This document shows positions 9,817 through 20,415 of a stretch of DNA of 64,000 nucleotides, piece after piece. The DNA is from Oikopleura dioica (Eukaryota; Chordata; Appendicularia; Copelata; Oikopleuridae). Where the stretch lies: positions 62,001-126,000 of the forward strand of contig OU015570.1 of assembly GCA_907165135.1 (NCBI GenBank). Direction: 5' to 3'. A program made the translations under genes and the position numbers. Numbering within the stretch: position 1 is the stretch's first letter; the number at the start of each line of letters is the position of its first letter. The notes under the pieces are model-generated. The model did not search any database and was not told the origin of the DNA. It saw only the letters and a program-made list of their open reading frames with translations.

Positions 9817-10935
9817 TTGAATGATGAGAGTATTCATAGGGGTGATTACGTAACGTCAAATGAATCTTCGAGGGCTGTTATGTTTGAATTTTACTCGAAT
9901 CAGAGGGCATTCGATGAATTTAGATGCGAGCGAGTTCGTTTTTCACGGGAAATCAGAGGAAGTTCTAATGAGAACTCACTTGCTAAGATCGATGATAGAA
10001 TGGCAGCTTTAAAGGTCGAACTTGCAAAGATCGAAGATATGAAAAGACAAATTATGGCGGACACAAAAATTCAGGAAGATTTGCGTGATTTTTGTGCTCA
10101 AGGGTGCCGTTCAAGAGAATTGATTCGGGAAACAAATGGGGAATCGTCCGAGAATGGACTTGTGAAAGAGGGTATCGAGGGAAATGATCAACTTATAGGC
10201 TATAAGTTATAGCGCAGTGTCCCCCATGGAATTATTCATATAAACTAAAACTGCCTGTTCTTTCTACCAGGGTTGAAAATTTCGGGAAAAATCGAGGAGC
10301 GAGCGGAGCGATGAGCGATTTTGAAACGATTTTGAAGCGATTTTGAGCGATTTGAACCCAAAAAGTCCGGAGTGGAGCGAGCGGAGCGGAGTGAGTGAAA
10401 TTTTCAACCCTGCTTTCTACCGATGAGACTGACGGGGAAAACAAATTTACAGATGTCAATTCCTGGTTTACCAGCATAACGTTCCTTATGGATTTGCAAA
10501 ATATCACTTCAAGAAAGTCAAGACTAGCAAACTTGCTGGCAAACATTGGTGGTTCGCATCAGGGAATGGTGTCGAAGGCGTTTATTTGAAGGATAATCCG
10601 ACTGAGGATGATGTCTTGAGTAAATTATTGAAAATTTTGAATTACAATAAAAGTTTTATTGAGCATGAAATCGAGAAATTTCAGATCGACAGTAAGAAAC
10701 AATTGATGACGCAATTTCATGCGTTACGAAATATGGTTGCACTTTTATATGAAAAAACGGCTTTAGGGAAAAATCATGAAATAACAATCGATCAGATAAC
10801 ATTGCGGGAGTTAAAAACTAAACTGCCGAAAAAGTTTCAGATAATATTATTTTTCGACTGGGAATCGAAAATAAAAAGCCCTTAGAAATTGTCGAATTGG
10901 CGCAAAAATACTCGATTGTGCATAGGATCATTTGA
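9817..10935 (+). pseudogene. Second gag relic, homologous to 975-1858
   Basis: An N-terminal frame (9817-10212) holds a charged coiled-coil-like stretch (AKIDDRMAALKVELAKIEDMKRQ). After a change of frame, capsid-like sequence resumes beyond a hAT MITE: DVNSWFTSITFLMDLQN (about 10450) and LLKILNYNKSFIEHEIEKF (10620-10680), matching WFQDSMYILNL and LINYNRSFLEKKLEDY of the first gag. The tail IVELAQKYSI (about 10888-10917) matches its VVQIAQQI. Zinc knuckles, protease and LTRs are absent. Stops and frame changes show it is dead. It is the opposite strand to the first relic and well diverged, so it is a separate old insertion. Confidence 0.78.
10268..10412. mobile_element. hAT-like MITE, 145 bp (CAGGGTTGAAAATTTC ends)
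   Basis: Ends CAGGGTTGAAAATTTC and GAAATTTTCAACCCTG are perfect inverted repeats. The 8-bp target duplication CTTTCTAC is at 10260-10267 and 10413-10420. The centre is tandem GAGCGGAGCG and GCGATTTTGA. CAGGG ends with 8-bp duplications are the hAT signature. It splits the gag relic. Confidence 0.93.
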
Positions 10936-11093
10936 TCAAGTTTGAAGTTATAAGAGAATCAGCGTTACGATAATTGGGTTGTTTTCATTAATTTTTATCA
11001 GTTGACTATTTAAATGTTTTTCTTTTGACGATTAAATGAAATAAAAATACGGGTTGAAGGAGGGTTAAATAAATATTTATTTAGTGAATAATT
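10936..11093. other. Unassigned AT-rich spacer
   Basis: Nothing recognised. It ends at the left border (about 11076) of the 3.4-kb direct duplication. Confidence 0.4.
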
Positions 11094-11755
11094 ATGACGA
11101 TTAGCGATTACAGAACCGATATTGAAAGATCAAAGCTGCTCGACCTTCCATATTTTCTTGAAATAGCCACTCATGGAGCTTTTGTTCTGGTTCAAGATGG
11201 GCGACAATGGAAGTCAATCAATTCGATATTCAGATTGTAAAAAAGCCTTACAAATATTGTCGAATCCTTATGGGGTCAATGAAGTTCGGACGCTAGAAAC
11301 GAGCGACGGGGAATTAGCTGTTGATACGGCTATTATTAGGGCCCGCACGGTGGGATTTCGGTCAAAATTCAGTTATTTATTTCGATTTTTTATCTCGGGT
11401 ATCGATTAGTCATCACTTGAGGAGAATTTTGTTCAATTACTAACACCCTCACAAAATTTCATCCGAAACAGTCAACGGGAAAAATTTGACGAAATCCCAC
11501 CGTGCGGGCCCTAGCTATTATGCTTGATGCGTTTTTTGAAAACATGGAAGAATACGAAATATCGAGGGACACATTTTATGATTAGAAGTCGCTGAAACTG
11601 GGTAAAAGGGACATATCCTCTATGAATTTTCGGGCTCTAGATCTTATGTATGAGGGATTTTACGAGAACTTTAAATTTGAAACAAGGGAAAAATCGCATT
11701 TTCAAATGTTGAAGGAAGCGAGGGGCAGTTCAATATGCGTAAAAGTGGCTTAAAC
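11094..11755 (+). pseudogene. Decayed ORF of unknown function, copy 1
   Basis: Begins MTISDYRTDIERSKLLDLPY and then shifts frame after THGAF because the T run is one base shorter than in the second copy (20416). A later stretch reads LDAFFENMEEYEISRDTFYD before a TAG, followed by FRALDLMYEGFYENFKFETR. A hAT MITE at 11337-11513 interrupts it, and the frame carries across if one target copy is counted. I do not recognise the protein; it follows a gag relic and could be part of a retroelement or a captured host fragment. Confidence 0.45.
11337..11513. mobile_element. hAT-like MITE, 177 bp (TAGGGCCCGCACGGTGGG ends)
   Basis: Ends TAGGGCCCGCACGGTGGG and the complement CCCACCGTGCGGGCCCTA, with 8-bp target duplication GCTATTAT at 11329-11336 and 11514-11521. 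Non-coding interior. An identical insertion in the duplicated copy (20661-20839) shows it predates the duplication. Confidence 0.93.
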
Positions 11756-11873
11756 ATAATCGAATAAAAATGCGATGTTTGGATTATGTGGGAAGAAATA
11801 TGGCTCTGTTGTTATCCAATTTGCTTCTGCTGGAATCAATTCTATTCAATGGATCTTTTTATGGGGGACGGGC

Positions 11874-12122
11874 AGCTACGTTACAAATTTGTAACGCCGT
11901 TACAATTTTGTAACGCCGTTACAAAATTGAGATTTTTACGCAATAAAAATAATTTTCTACTCCGCAATTCTTATTATTTTGGATAGAATAAGCAATAAGG
12001 TATACCAAAAGTAGTTTCTTTCAATTCAAGCGCGAAGCGCACACTCGTTCAATGATTTCGATTTTGAATTTTGGTAACGCCGTTACAATTTTAGCTACTT
12101 GTAACGTAGCCGCCCTACACCC
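11874..12122. mobile_element. MULE-like MITE D (GTTACAAATTTGTAACGCC iterons)
   Basis: Outer ends GGGGACGGGCAGCTACGTT and AACGTAGCCGCCCTACACC; inside them palindromic GTTACAAATTTGTAACGCC units. The core AAGCGCGAAGCGCACAC lies at about 12030. Flanks CTTTTTATG and CATTTTATC match at 7 of 9 bases, an eroded 9-bp duplication. Other copies at 19098-19359, 36389-36647 and 38232-38491 have the perfect duplication CTTTATTTC. Non-coding. Confidence 0.82.
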
Positions 12123-12397
12123 CATTTTATCTTTTGGCGCTACTTGCTTTATGGAAATATCGACATTCAAATTGGTTGTTATTTATCGACGTTTATTTGC
12201 TCTTGGTGCTATTTCTATCTGGACAGTCGTAATGGTTTGGATTTATAGTGATGCTTGCTTTGGCTTTTTACATTTACTTGCTTTGGATTGCGATGCATGA
12301 TTTACAACAACATTTGAGGAGAGGAAGGGTTTGTGGATGCAATTTATCTCGACTAAGATGAGCGCTTACTCGGCCAGTACAAGTACTAGTCAAGAAC

Positions 12398-12921
12398 GGT
12401 TGAATCTTCCAACCTTTCGGGATCCCCAATGTTTCGGGATTTCCCGAAACATTCGCAGTGAAAATGGGCCTTTTTGTCTTCTAACCTTTCGGGGATGATT
12501 TTTGAATGATTTCTGTCCGAGAAAATATCTAAAGCAAAATAGTAACGTCTAAGTACATCTTTATTGAAGCAAATGAAGGCACGAAGGAAAAAAATAATTT
12601 ACACGAATAATTGGATTTATAACTCATGAAGTTCTCTATAAGACAGGCGCGGAGCGCACACATTCTCTTTGACTGCAAATTCACAATTGAAACAAGGTAT
12701 GGCCTTCTTAGACCATCGAATTTGACGAAGGCAGCTAGAGTTATCTTTTTGATAAGTAAAATGCCCGAATTCGGCATTTATACCCTTTTTATAACCGAAA
12801 TTCCCGAATGATTCGGGCGATCCCGAAAGGTTCGGGAATTCCCGAAAGATTCGGGAGTATTCCCGAAAGATTCGGGAAATCCCGAAACATTCGGGATCCC
12901 GAAAGGTTGGAAGTGACGACC
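12398..12921. mobile_element. MULE-like MITE H (CCCGAAAGATTCGGG iterons)
   Basis: 9-bp target duplication GTCAAGAAC at 12389-12397 and 12922-12930. Inside it, the ends share TTCCAACC and then arrays of CCCGAAAsrTTCGGGA palindromes (12415-12450 and 12780-12908). The core ACAGGCGCGGAGCGCACAC is at about 12642-12660. Apparent frames on both strands are not supported as genes. The duplicated copy is at 21728-22253. Confidence 0.82.
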
Positions 12922-12996
12922 GTCAAGAACTACTGAAGGTCGAAGATCCTTGCTCGATTTTATACTAGGGCTGCGGTGAAGTCCACTAAATGGATC

Positions 12997-14560
12997 GGGG
13001 TTTCCTTACTTGGTGAAATTCCTTACTTGGTAAAATTCCTTACATGGTAAAATTCCTTACTTGGTAAAATTTTTCTTTACCAAGTAAGGAATTTTACCAA
13101 GTAAGGAATTTTGAAGCGAAAATATTCGAAAACAAAAATTGACCATATTGACATGAAAAGTATTCTCTGCGACCCCCTCTCCGAGACAATTTTTCACATC
13201 TCAATTTTTCTCAAATTTATGTTTCGGTATTATTTTTAAACAGTGAAGCGAATTCGCTTTCGCTTCGCTTCGTACTGGAGAGCAGAATTCGCTTCGCAAA
13301 AATTCCCAAATTTTCGCTTAAATTTTTGAAAAGCAAGCGGCTTCGAAATTCGGAGGATTCTTAATAAATGAGTTGGAAAGGGGCATTTTTGATGCTCTTT
13401 TTGCGCGAAGAGCCTTGCTATAAATTCAAATTTTCTCCGTCTTGTCAAGACGAGTCTAATGGTGGGTCTAATTCTTGATAAATCCAAGGATTGACTGGTT
13501 AGCAAGCTGGTTACCGGAAAACACGTTGTCACCAGCCGTTCTTATTGTAAGTTTAATAGAATATAATTTGAATGGTCAGAAGGATATTTATGAACAGGGC
13601 TTATCTAGAATCGAAGATGACCGCCATATGATATGGCGGCCATATCTCATTTGAAATGAGTCATTTCCCATCTAGCAGGGGTGACCGTTCGGGCAAGAAA
13701 TCGTCGGTTGGCCGTCCGAACGCCCGGTTAAAATCAAGGTCCAAGAGTCGCGCCTTCCGAATGCCCGGCCGAGCCGAGGTGCCCGAACCAGAGTTCGAAA
13801 TTTGTTGGCCACGACTGCCACTGGCAGCTGCCAATTTCGGCAGTCACATGGCAGTGGCAGTTAAATTTTTCAAGGGCTGCCAGTTACTGGCAGCTGCCAA
13901 GCTACTGCCACTTCGAAAGATATTAATTTCTTTATAAATTTTTCTTTCTAGAACCACAAAAAAACAACGCTTATAATCCAAATTCACTCCCGAGACCTAT
14001 ATTATTCAATCTTTATAATCAAAAGAGACATTTATGTCTTAGATATCGTTTCTTTTATATGTTTTTCTTGTCAAAAAGATTGTTTTGAACTTAGTTTGAT
14101 TTTAAAAATTTTTAAAACTAATATTGAAATTGGCATCTTTTGGCAGTCGACTGGCAGCTGCCGATTTTGGCAACCACTTAGCAGTGGCAGGTTTCAGATT
14201 TCGAACTCTGCCCCGAACTGCTCGAAGATACCCAAAAAATTTGCTGTGGGCTTGACCAACTGCCCGAAAGCGCCGAACTGCCCGAAAGTGCCCATCTTCA
14301 AGTTTGGCACAATGCAATGCCAAATGCCCACTCTTGCCCAAATTATTGATCAGCAAAAATTTGTCTCTGAGGGGGGTCGCACAGAATATAAAATCATGTC
14401 AATATGCTAGATTTTTGTTTTTGAATATTTTTCGTTTCAAAATTCCTTACATGGTAAAATTCCTTACTTGGTAAAATTCCTTACTTGGTAAAGAAAAAAA
14501 GGAATTTTACCATGTAAGGAATTTTACCAAGTAAGGAATTTTACCAAGTAAGGAAACACC
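12997..14560. mobile_element. MULE-like foldback element C (CTTACTTGGTAAAATTC iterons)
   Basis: 9-bp target duplication AAATGGATC at 12988-12996 and 14561-14569, exact. Each end is an iteron hairpin (CCTTACTTGGTAAAATT units against TTACCAAGTAAGG), 12997-13113 and 14438-14560. Inside come TCGAAAACAAAAATTGA and GACCCCCTCTCCGAGACAA, and the inverse on the right: the same inner plan as families A and B. The interior has a GCGAAGC-rich stretch (13240-13290), a cctGGCAGCTGCCAA palindrome series (13800-13910, 14145-14190) and GCCCGAA repeats. No transposase seen. Confidence 0.88.
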
Positions 14561-14569
14561 AAATGGATC

Positions 14570-15004
14570 ACCTAACTTCTAGATAACAATTCGCTATCCC
14601 AGTAGTACGAGTACTCAAGGGATGTTTGATAGAGAACTCGAAATGAGTTCGTTTGAAGTTGCAATAGATGCTGTGTTGTTGAGTATGCTGTGTTGGGAAG
14701 ATGCTGAGTAAAAGGCTGATGTTTGTTTTTGGGTTTCTGTAGTAGAAGTAATTGTATTCAGAATCGGAGCAGTTTATATAGTAACAGGAAAGGGAGGCGG
14801 TAGAGAGTAACAGGAGAATTTGACAATAGGATCAGGATGGAGCTGGAATTGTGATGAGCGTTAGCGCGCGCCGCGGGCCGGATGTGAAAAGGCGGCGGGC
14901 GTCCATTGTTATTGTGATCGAGATGACTCCTGATGCGATGAGTCATAGGATAGGACTTTGCGAAGATGGGCAAAAGGACATGGGCGTAAAGTGAAGTAAA
15001 GTTT
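14570..15004. other. Non-coding stretch, partly repeated at 47914-48080
   Basis: From about 14810 to 14960 it is the inverse of 47914-48070, including GCGCGCGCCGCGGGCCGG, an unusual GC-rich island. The sequence TCCTATGACTCAT (inverse at 14940-14955) is the unoccupied target of the hAT element at 47241. 14570-14800 looks unique. No convincing gene. Confidence 0.5.
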
Positions 15005-15204
15005 GATTTTTACAGGCCATATCGACTATCAGCGCTTGTCTGCTAGCGCACGCCTCCACACCGATAAGCTCAACCGGGGAGCCTTTCTGTTCATTCTGTT
15101 CAATATATATGTCTTACCGAGCCACAGCATTTACTTTGAAATGAACAACGATATTGAGATATACACAACTAGCCGCTCCTTGCAGTCCAGAGATCAGATT
15201 TTAG
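15005..15204. repeat. Short repeat shared with 55715-55800
   Basis: ATCGACTATCAGCGCTTGTC through to CAGAAtgaacagaatat is present in inverted form at 55715-55800. CTCAACCGGGGAGCC and CGCACGCCTCCACACC are conserved. The remainder to 15204 is unassigned. Confidence 0.45.
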
Positions 15205-16850
15205 CCACGTAACAGACGTTTTTAAAATTTCGAGTCAAAAACGTGTCTTCTTAAGAAAATACTATAAAGTTAGCGTTTTCTTGATTTCGGTTCGCAGATT
15301 AGATTCCGGAATTAAATTGTTGATTTACAGAAAAATTATTAATATAAAGCAAATTTGGAGCTCCCAATTTTCTCTCAGTCCCAGAAACTTATGCTCCTGC
15401 TCCCTACCTGCTCCAAGAAAGTGAAGGCTCCCAGAGGAGACTCCCAATTTCGCTCCCATAGAGTCCGAACTCTGGCTAACATTCAGGAAAATTTTTTGTT
15501 TCGCAAATTTATAAATTTTTTCCGTATTCTTCCTTGATCTTCTTTTCAAATTGCTCCATTGATGAAATCTTCGAATTATGAGACATTTAAAACCTTCGTT
15601 TCGATGTAGAATCCAAGATTTTGAACCGCTGATCATAAAGTCGAGAAAATGTCCGCGTCGGAATGTCTATTCCATCATGTTTCTTTCGAAAAAGCCAATT
15701 GATAATCTTCTTTGCATCACTCTTCTTCGGCGTCTTAAAGAGAATAAAAAATATCCTAAGGTTTGATTCAAAGAGCGCAATCAATTTTTACAATTCATAC
15801 TTGGTTCGTGCGAGAAATTTCTGATAAGATCCCCGCCCTTCATTTTTGATTCCCATGATTCAGTCCCTTACTCCAGAAATAGAAAAATTTTAGCGTCATC
15901 CAACTCAGTTGGAAAATCACCAAACTTAAGCCTTTACATAATAATTAAAATCAAACTAGGTTCAAACTTTTCTAGTTAAACATAATAGAGACTTAAATTT
16001 TAGGTTCTAAAAGAAACATACGATAAATTTTGAGATTGAAAGTCGTCTCTTCTGAAGAGCTATCCGCGGAATATACATTATTATTCAGATTATGGGTCTC
16101 TAGAATGAAGCAATCTAATTGTTTATCATCAAAAAAATAACATTTTACCAAAAAAATTTTGGTCTAGAAACCACCTCAAGCATCTCACCTCGACATCACC
16201 TCGCGGTTTGAGTGCGATTTTTGAAACCACCCCAGCCCACCTCGAAAAAATCCATAACTCGGTAGAAGATTGTTGGAAAAGGAACAATTTTTTTCTAGAA
16301 TGTTTTTTTCCAAAAAATATGCCGAGAATACATTTGTGAAAACGATCTATCGTAAGAGATTATTTTTATCCACTTACTGATTAAAACGTCTCCTTTGAAA
16401 ACTGAAAGTACTCATTTGCTTTGAAGAAATCAAGTTTGATTTTAAAAATTTGCGAAAAAAAAATTTTCTTTAATTGTTGCCAGAGTTCGGAATCTTTCGG
16501 ATCGAAATTGGAAGCTTCCCTATTTTGGACGCAGGAGCAAAAGTTTTTCGGACTAAGAGTAAATTGGGAGCTCCCAATTTGCTCCAAGTTTTTTGAAAAT
16601 CAACAATTTTAGTCCGGAATCTTATCTGCGAACAAAAACTAAGGAAACGCTTACTTCATACTATTTTCTTTAAAAGACGCGTTTTTTCCACTCGAAATTT
16701 TTGAAAACGTCTCTTGAAAAATTTTTTTATAAATCGCCCAAATGACATATAGTTTGATTTAAATAATATCAGCAAAATGTGTGTTTCGCCGAGAAGAGAC
16801 GTTTTTTGGTTCGTTTATATTTTTTAAAATCACTTGAAATTCAATTTAAA
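15205..16850. repeat. Composite R-W-R repeat block
   Basis: R copy (15205-15540), then W (about 15540-16373), then R (16374-16850). W carries the HTH relic in minus orientation (15587-15784: TPKKSDAKKIINWLFRKK then IDIPTRTFSRLYDQ). Other W copies: 24607-25380, 26216-27170, 32430-33385 (inverted relative to 41919-42885) and 52085-52460. W appears to be the body of a decayed pogo-like element. Confidence 0.65.
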
Positions 16851-16852
16851 TA

Positions 16853-17989
16853 CAGTTTTTTATGGAATTTTTGGACATCAAATTTTAGGACATTTTTGCT
16901 ATTTTAAGGGATCCTCCCCCGGAATCGCCAACTTTGACTTGAGATAAATTTTGTTTGGCATTGTGAATTTATCTTATTTCGATTGCATATGAAAGTTTAT
17001 GCCTTCATTGCAATTTGCAAGTAGCTTTAGCTCTTTTCGGAATGCCAAACGTGCCACCAGAGGCTCTTGAAAAATTCGAATTTTCAGAAAACGCCTTTTT
17101 GGGGTGTTTTCAAGCCGAAATATAATTTTATTTGGCGTTTGTTTTGCTCTTAAAACTTGCAGACTAGAAAGAATAGACGCTTATTGGAATTTGCAAGTAG
17201 CTTTAGCATGATTCAATGAATTCTTCACTGGACTCATCTCTCCGACTTCAACTCTTCAACTGAAGATTCTCGAAACGTCTCTAGAATCTGGGGAGCTGTG
17301 AGGTCTAAGTGCTTAAGTCGGTTAGAGATCTGATCAGGATCTCGCGCCGCGCTCTTCTCTGCCACTTTTACGTTCACTGCTTCAGTCCAAGCACAGTTAA
17401 AGTGCGCAATACACGTTTTATCGGAAACCACTTTCCTCGTGTTTATATTGAAGATATAGCAGAGGCTACGACTAGCTGATAAAGAGAACCGTCTAGTATA
17501 GAGAGCATACAGCAGTACTTAGACGCTTACATTTTCGATAATCCGATGAATTTGTTGTTTTTTTCTAGAACATGTTTTTTTGCTTTTTTTGGCAACGACA
17601 TTCACGACATTCGCGACATTCACGACATTCACGACATAGTCAGGGCGTGCCCTTTTCAAACGTGCCCGTGTCATATTTTTGGACATTTTCTGCGCCTAAT
17701 TTTTAAATTTTCTGTTTTTTTTTTTGCCAGATACCAAAAGTGAAGTTTTTTCTTATTAAAAATCTTACTTTTTCTTTGAGAAAGATAAGATTGAAGGTTG
17801 ATCTCGTACCCCTAAAACATTTTTTGTCTTTAGAAGAAGGATTAAACAAAGAATGATGGAGATTTTCCTCAAAAATAATTTTTTAAGCGATTTGGATGGG
17901 ACATTTTTTTTGGCCGCGCGTATCAAATTTTTGGACATTTTTGCGAAAATCTTGGGACAAAAAATGTCCAAAAATTCGATAATTAACTG
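16853..17989. mobile_element. TA element, family U (CAGTT..GGAATTTTTGGACA ends) with foreign interior
   Basis: CAGTTTTTTATGGAATTTTT follows TA at 16851-16852; the inverse ends at 17989 before TA 17990-17991. Subterminal GGACATTTTT repeats. Typical U elements are 160-400 bp, so most of this is an insertion or unrelated host DNA (about 16895-17640): two copies of TTTGCAAGTAGCTTTAGC (17020, 17195), a GACATTCAC minisatellite (17597-17635), and a 65-codon minus frame at 17234-17431 with no recognisable domain. Confidence 0.6.
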
Positions 17990-18248
17990 TAAATATAGTA
18001 AAAAAATGGTCGGTTAACATATATGAAGTACTCAATTATTGGTTATAAATTACTAAATATTATTATAAATTTATATTATTATAAATTACTTTAAATTTTT
18101 GGAAGCAGGTAGCAGCTTCATTTCTTCGGATTGCGATTTCTGCTCGTGACCTCATATCGCCTCTAAAATTTGGTTAATAATCGAGTTTCTAGAATGAAAT
18201 TTTCTTACCTTCGTTTCGTGAGGAAAAAAATGTCTTACTGACTAACCG
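17990..18248. repeat. Paralog of the 8.6-9.04 kb region without its LTR-like insertion
   Basis: Inverse of 8600-8680 joined directly to 8987-9045 (GAAGCAGGTAGCAGCTTC, ATATATGAAGTACTCAATTA). It serves as the unoccupied site for the 305-bp insertion at 8679-8986. Confidence 0.6.
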
Positions 18249-19097
18249 TAGGGAGTTTCCTTACCTCGACCAAATCCTTACCTCGACCAGATCCTTACCT
18301 CGACCAAAATCCTTACCACGACCAGATTCCGAGAATGGTCGACGTAAGGATTTGGTCGAGGTAAGGAAACCGATAGGAAAATATTTTCAAAAACAAAAAA
18401 TGAAACTGGTCGCAAAAAATTAACCGCACTTTACCCCCCTCTGAGTATAAAATTTTGGAAATTTATTTTTTTTTAATAATTTTTACAAATTATAAGTTTG
18501 ATGCATGTCACCAGCTGATGGAGAAAGCTTGGTTATTGAGAAAGAATCATTTAATTCAATAATAAATAAATAAAAAACCGTATTTTAATGATGAAACGGG
18601 GAGAAACGAAAAAAATCGCTCGGTTTTTGGTCGAGTTTGGTGGGTACCCAACATTGACTTGTAGTCGATATTCGGTGGAAGGTTAGGTGGTGGGTTTTTG
18701 TTTATTTTTGCGAAAAATTTAAGAAGAAAAATTACGGGGCGCCCTGGTTATGTCGCCGATTGCCGCTGAATGTCGCCATTTTTTGTTTTTGTCCAAAATT
18801 ATAAAGTTTTTACCGAAACTGTCAAAACGAATTGGCTCTAGAAATTGACAGAGTTAAAGAAGGCGTGAAAATAGACGTGTAACCTGCTCGACTAGGGAGG
18901 TTCCTATCACAAACTGCGCGGAGCGCTTCCTTCTTTCATACAGTTTGAAGCACTTTTAAGGCCGACCCTTTTAAGGCCACTTTTTCGAAAAATTCCCGAA
19001 ATCTGTCATCCTAAAAAAATCCACTTTAAGGCCATTTTCCCTTCAATTTCAGTTCAAAATCCGAAAGTTACAGTGTCACTTGAAAAAGCTTTATTTC

Positions 19098-19359
19098 GGG
19101 TGTAGGGCGGCTACGTTACAAATAGTTAAAATTGTAACAGCGTTACAAAAATTCAAAATCAAAATCATTGAACGAGTGGGCGCTTCGCGCCTGAATTAAA
19201 GGAAACTACACTTTGGCACACCTTATCGCTTATTCTGTCCAAAATAATAAGAATTACGGAATGGAAAATAATTTGTATTGCGAAAAAAATCTGAATTCTT
19301 GTAACGGCGTTACAAAATTGTAACGGCGTTACAAATTTGTAACGTAGCCGCCCGTCCCC
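19098..19359. mobile_element. MULE-like MITE D nested in P
   Basis: Perfect 9-bp duplication CTTTATTTC at 19089-19097 and 19360-19368. Ends GGGTGTAGGGCGGCTACGTT; iterons GTTACAAAyTTGTAACGCC; core GCGCTTCGCGCCTGAATT (inverse) at 19183. Confidence 0.9.
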
Positions 19360-19445
19360 CTTTATTTCTTCGACTGCGTGATGCCTTGTGTTTTTATCTT
19401 TATTTTTCTTTTCGGTATTTTCCGATGTTTTTTTTCTCGACTTTT

Positions 19446-19643
19446 TCAATTAACGATAATTTCTCGGAATGTCTTAACCATTTTTTTTCGAAAAAGCTCA
19501 GCAATTGTCTTCTTCACGTCACTATTCTTTGACGTCTTCACTAAAATCTCTTTATATCTTTTTTCTAAGCATTTGCCGTGTTTTTTCTTTTTTAAGACAT
19601 GCTTTACGAATATCACTTTTGAAAAAATGAAAGAAAGAATCAT
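19446..19643 (-). pseudogene. Decayed pogo-like HTH in element P
   Basis: Minus frame with LVKTSKNSDVKKTIAELFRKK, which lines up with TPKKSDAKKIINWLFRKK of repeat W and with the HTH relic of element Q. A lysine-rich tail (KKSREKTSENTEKKNKDKN, 19370-19440) follows after a stop, up to the D insertion. In the 36-kb copy (plus strand, about 36127-36300) the frame continues as FRKNG, stop, DIPRNYR. No DDE domain. It indicates family P descends from a transposase-coding element. Confidence 0.5.
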
Positions 19644-20089
19644 GTTGAGTTCAATTTAAAGGACACATTCTGAAAAGGCTACGATTCATACTTTGTTCGG
19701 CCGAAAAAAATAATACTATTTCTATTTTTTAGGAAATAAGTTGAAAGTATATTCCGAAAACAGTGAAAGAAAGTTAAGTTCCAAATAATTTTATGAACCC
19801 TCATTTATCTTTTTTTCCAAAGAAAGTAAAAAATTTGTTGTCATCCGACTCGAGACAAAAAATATCCATTTTAAGGCCACTTTTGAAATTCGCTGTCATC
19901 CGAAAATCGGCCTTAAAAGTGCTTCACACTGTACTTATTTGATGATTACATTCACAAAAAAAATGTTTGTACTTCAAAAAAACTCAATTTTTGAGGGACT
20001 TCTAGTCTTGGGCACTTTCGCCTAAAATCTCTAGAACATGTTGTTTATGTTTTTTATCTCTACAAAATTGCCTTTTTGGCGACATTCCG

Positions 20090-20415
20090 GGTACCCTCCC
20101 AATCCCTGGGCAAAATGGAAAACCCAGGGATTCGGAGGGTCAAATCCGAAATGTTCTAGAAATGTCTTTTAGCTGTTTTACAGCAGATTCATTAATTAGT
20201 TTTCTCTAATAATTGGTTAGGGTTAAAAGAAAAAACGACTTAAGCGAGCGTATTATATTTTCTAAAAGTAAATATTTATAAGCATTCATTATTGGTTAAA
20301 TTGAAATAATTTTTACGCCTGAAATCTTCTTTTATATCTTCTGATAGTAATTTCGAAAAAAATGTCGGTCGGAAAATTACTTTTTGCTTTCATTCAATTT
20401 ATTTAGTGAATAATT
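20090..20415. other. GGGTACCCTCC foldback scrap and unassigned DNA
   Basis: 20090-20145 is a hairpin built on GGGTACCCTCCCAATCCCTGGG and its inverse, a plan also seen at 1850-1880 and 54946-55624. From 20150 to 20400 I see only AT-rich DNA with one TTAGGG (20217). The direct duplication starts at about 20400. Confidence 0.45.

Larger units (their letters stand above)
11076..14512. repeat. Direct duplication, copy 1 (partner 20400-23843)
   Basis: About 3.44 kb is repeated in the same orientation 9.33 kb downstream. Both copies hold the same decayed ORF, hAT MITE and MULE families D, H and C at matching positions. Visible differences are mostly homopolymer lengths (for example four versus five T at 11180/20506). 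The right border differs: here MULE C is complete, in the partner it is cut at 23843. The partner lacks the gag relic upstream. Confidence 0.9.
18941..19931. mobile_element. pogo-like element P nested in M
   Basis: CAGTTTGAAGCACTTTTAAGG to the inverse CTTCACACTG, flanked by TA (18939-18940, 19932-19933). The M copy at 49279 reads TTTCATACTTATTTGATG with a single TA and no insert. It carries a minus-strand HTH relic and a nested D element. Confidence 0.88.
18249..20090. mobile_element. MULE A copy with nested M, P and D
   Basis: Complete left iteron hairpin (18249-18372), inner TIR, then element M from about 18735; M holds a family P element (18941-19931), which holds a D element (19098-19359). 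The right end is lost: at 20090 M runs into a GGGTACCCTCC foldback. Shared flank ACTGACTAACCGTAGGGAG with 48355 shows those two A copies came from one insertion. Confidence 0.78.

Noticed and set aside
13656-13937. Basic 93-codon frame (SHFPSSRGDRSGKKSSVGRP)
   Set aside because: It overlaps CCATATGATATGG and GGCAGCTGCCAA palindromes inside MULE C; no homologous pattern, and no function can be supported.
14102-14410. Frames on both strands near the right end of MULE C, present in two copies
   Set aside because: Conservation is due to the direct duplication. The sequence is made of GCCCGAA and GGCAGCTGCC repeats, giving biased frames on both strands.
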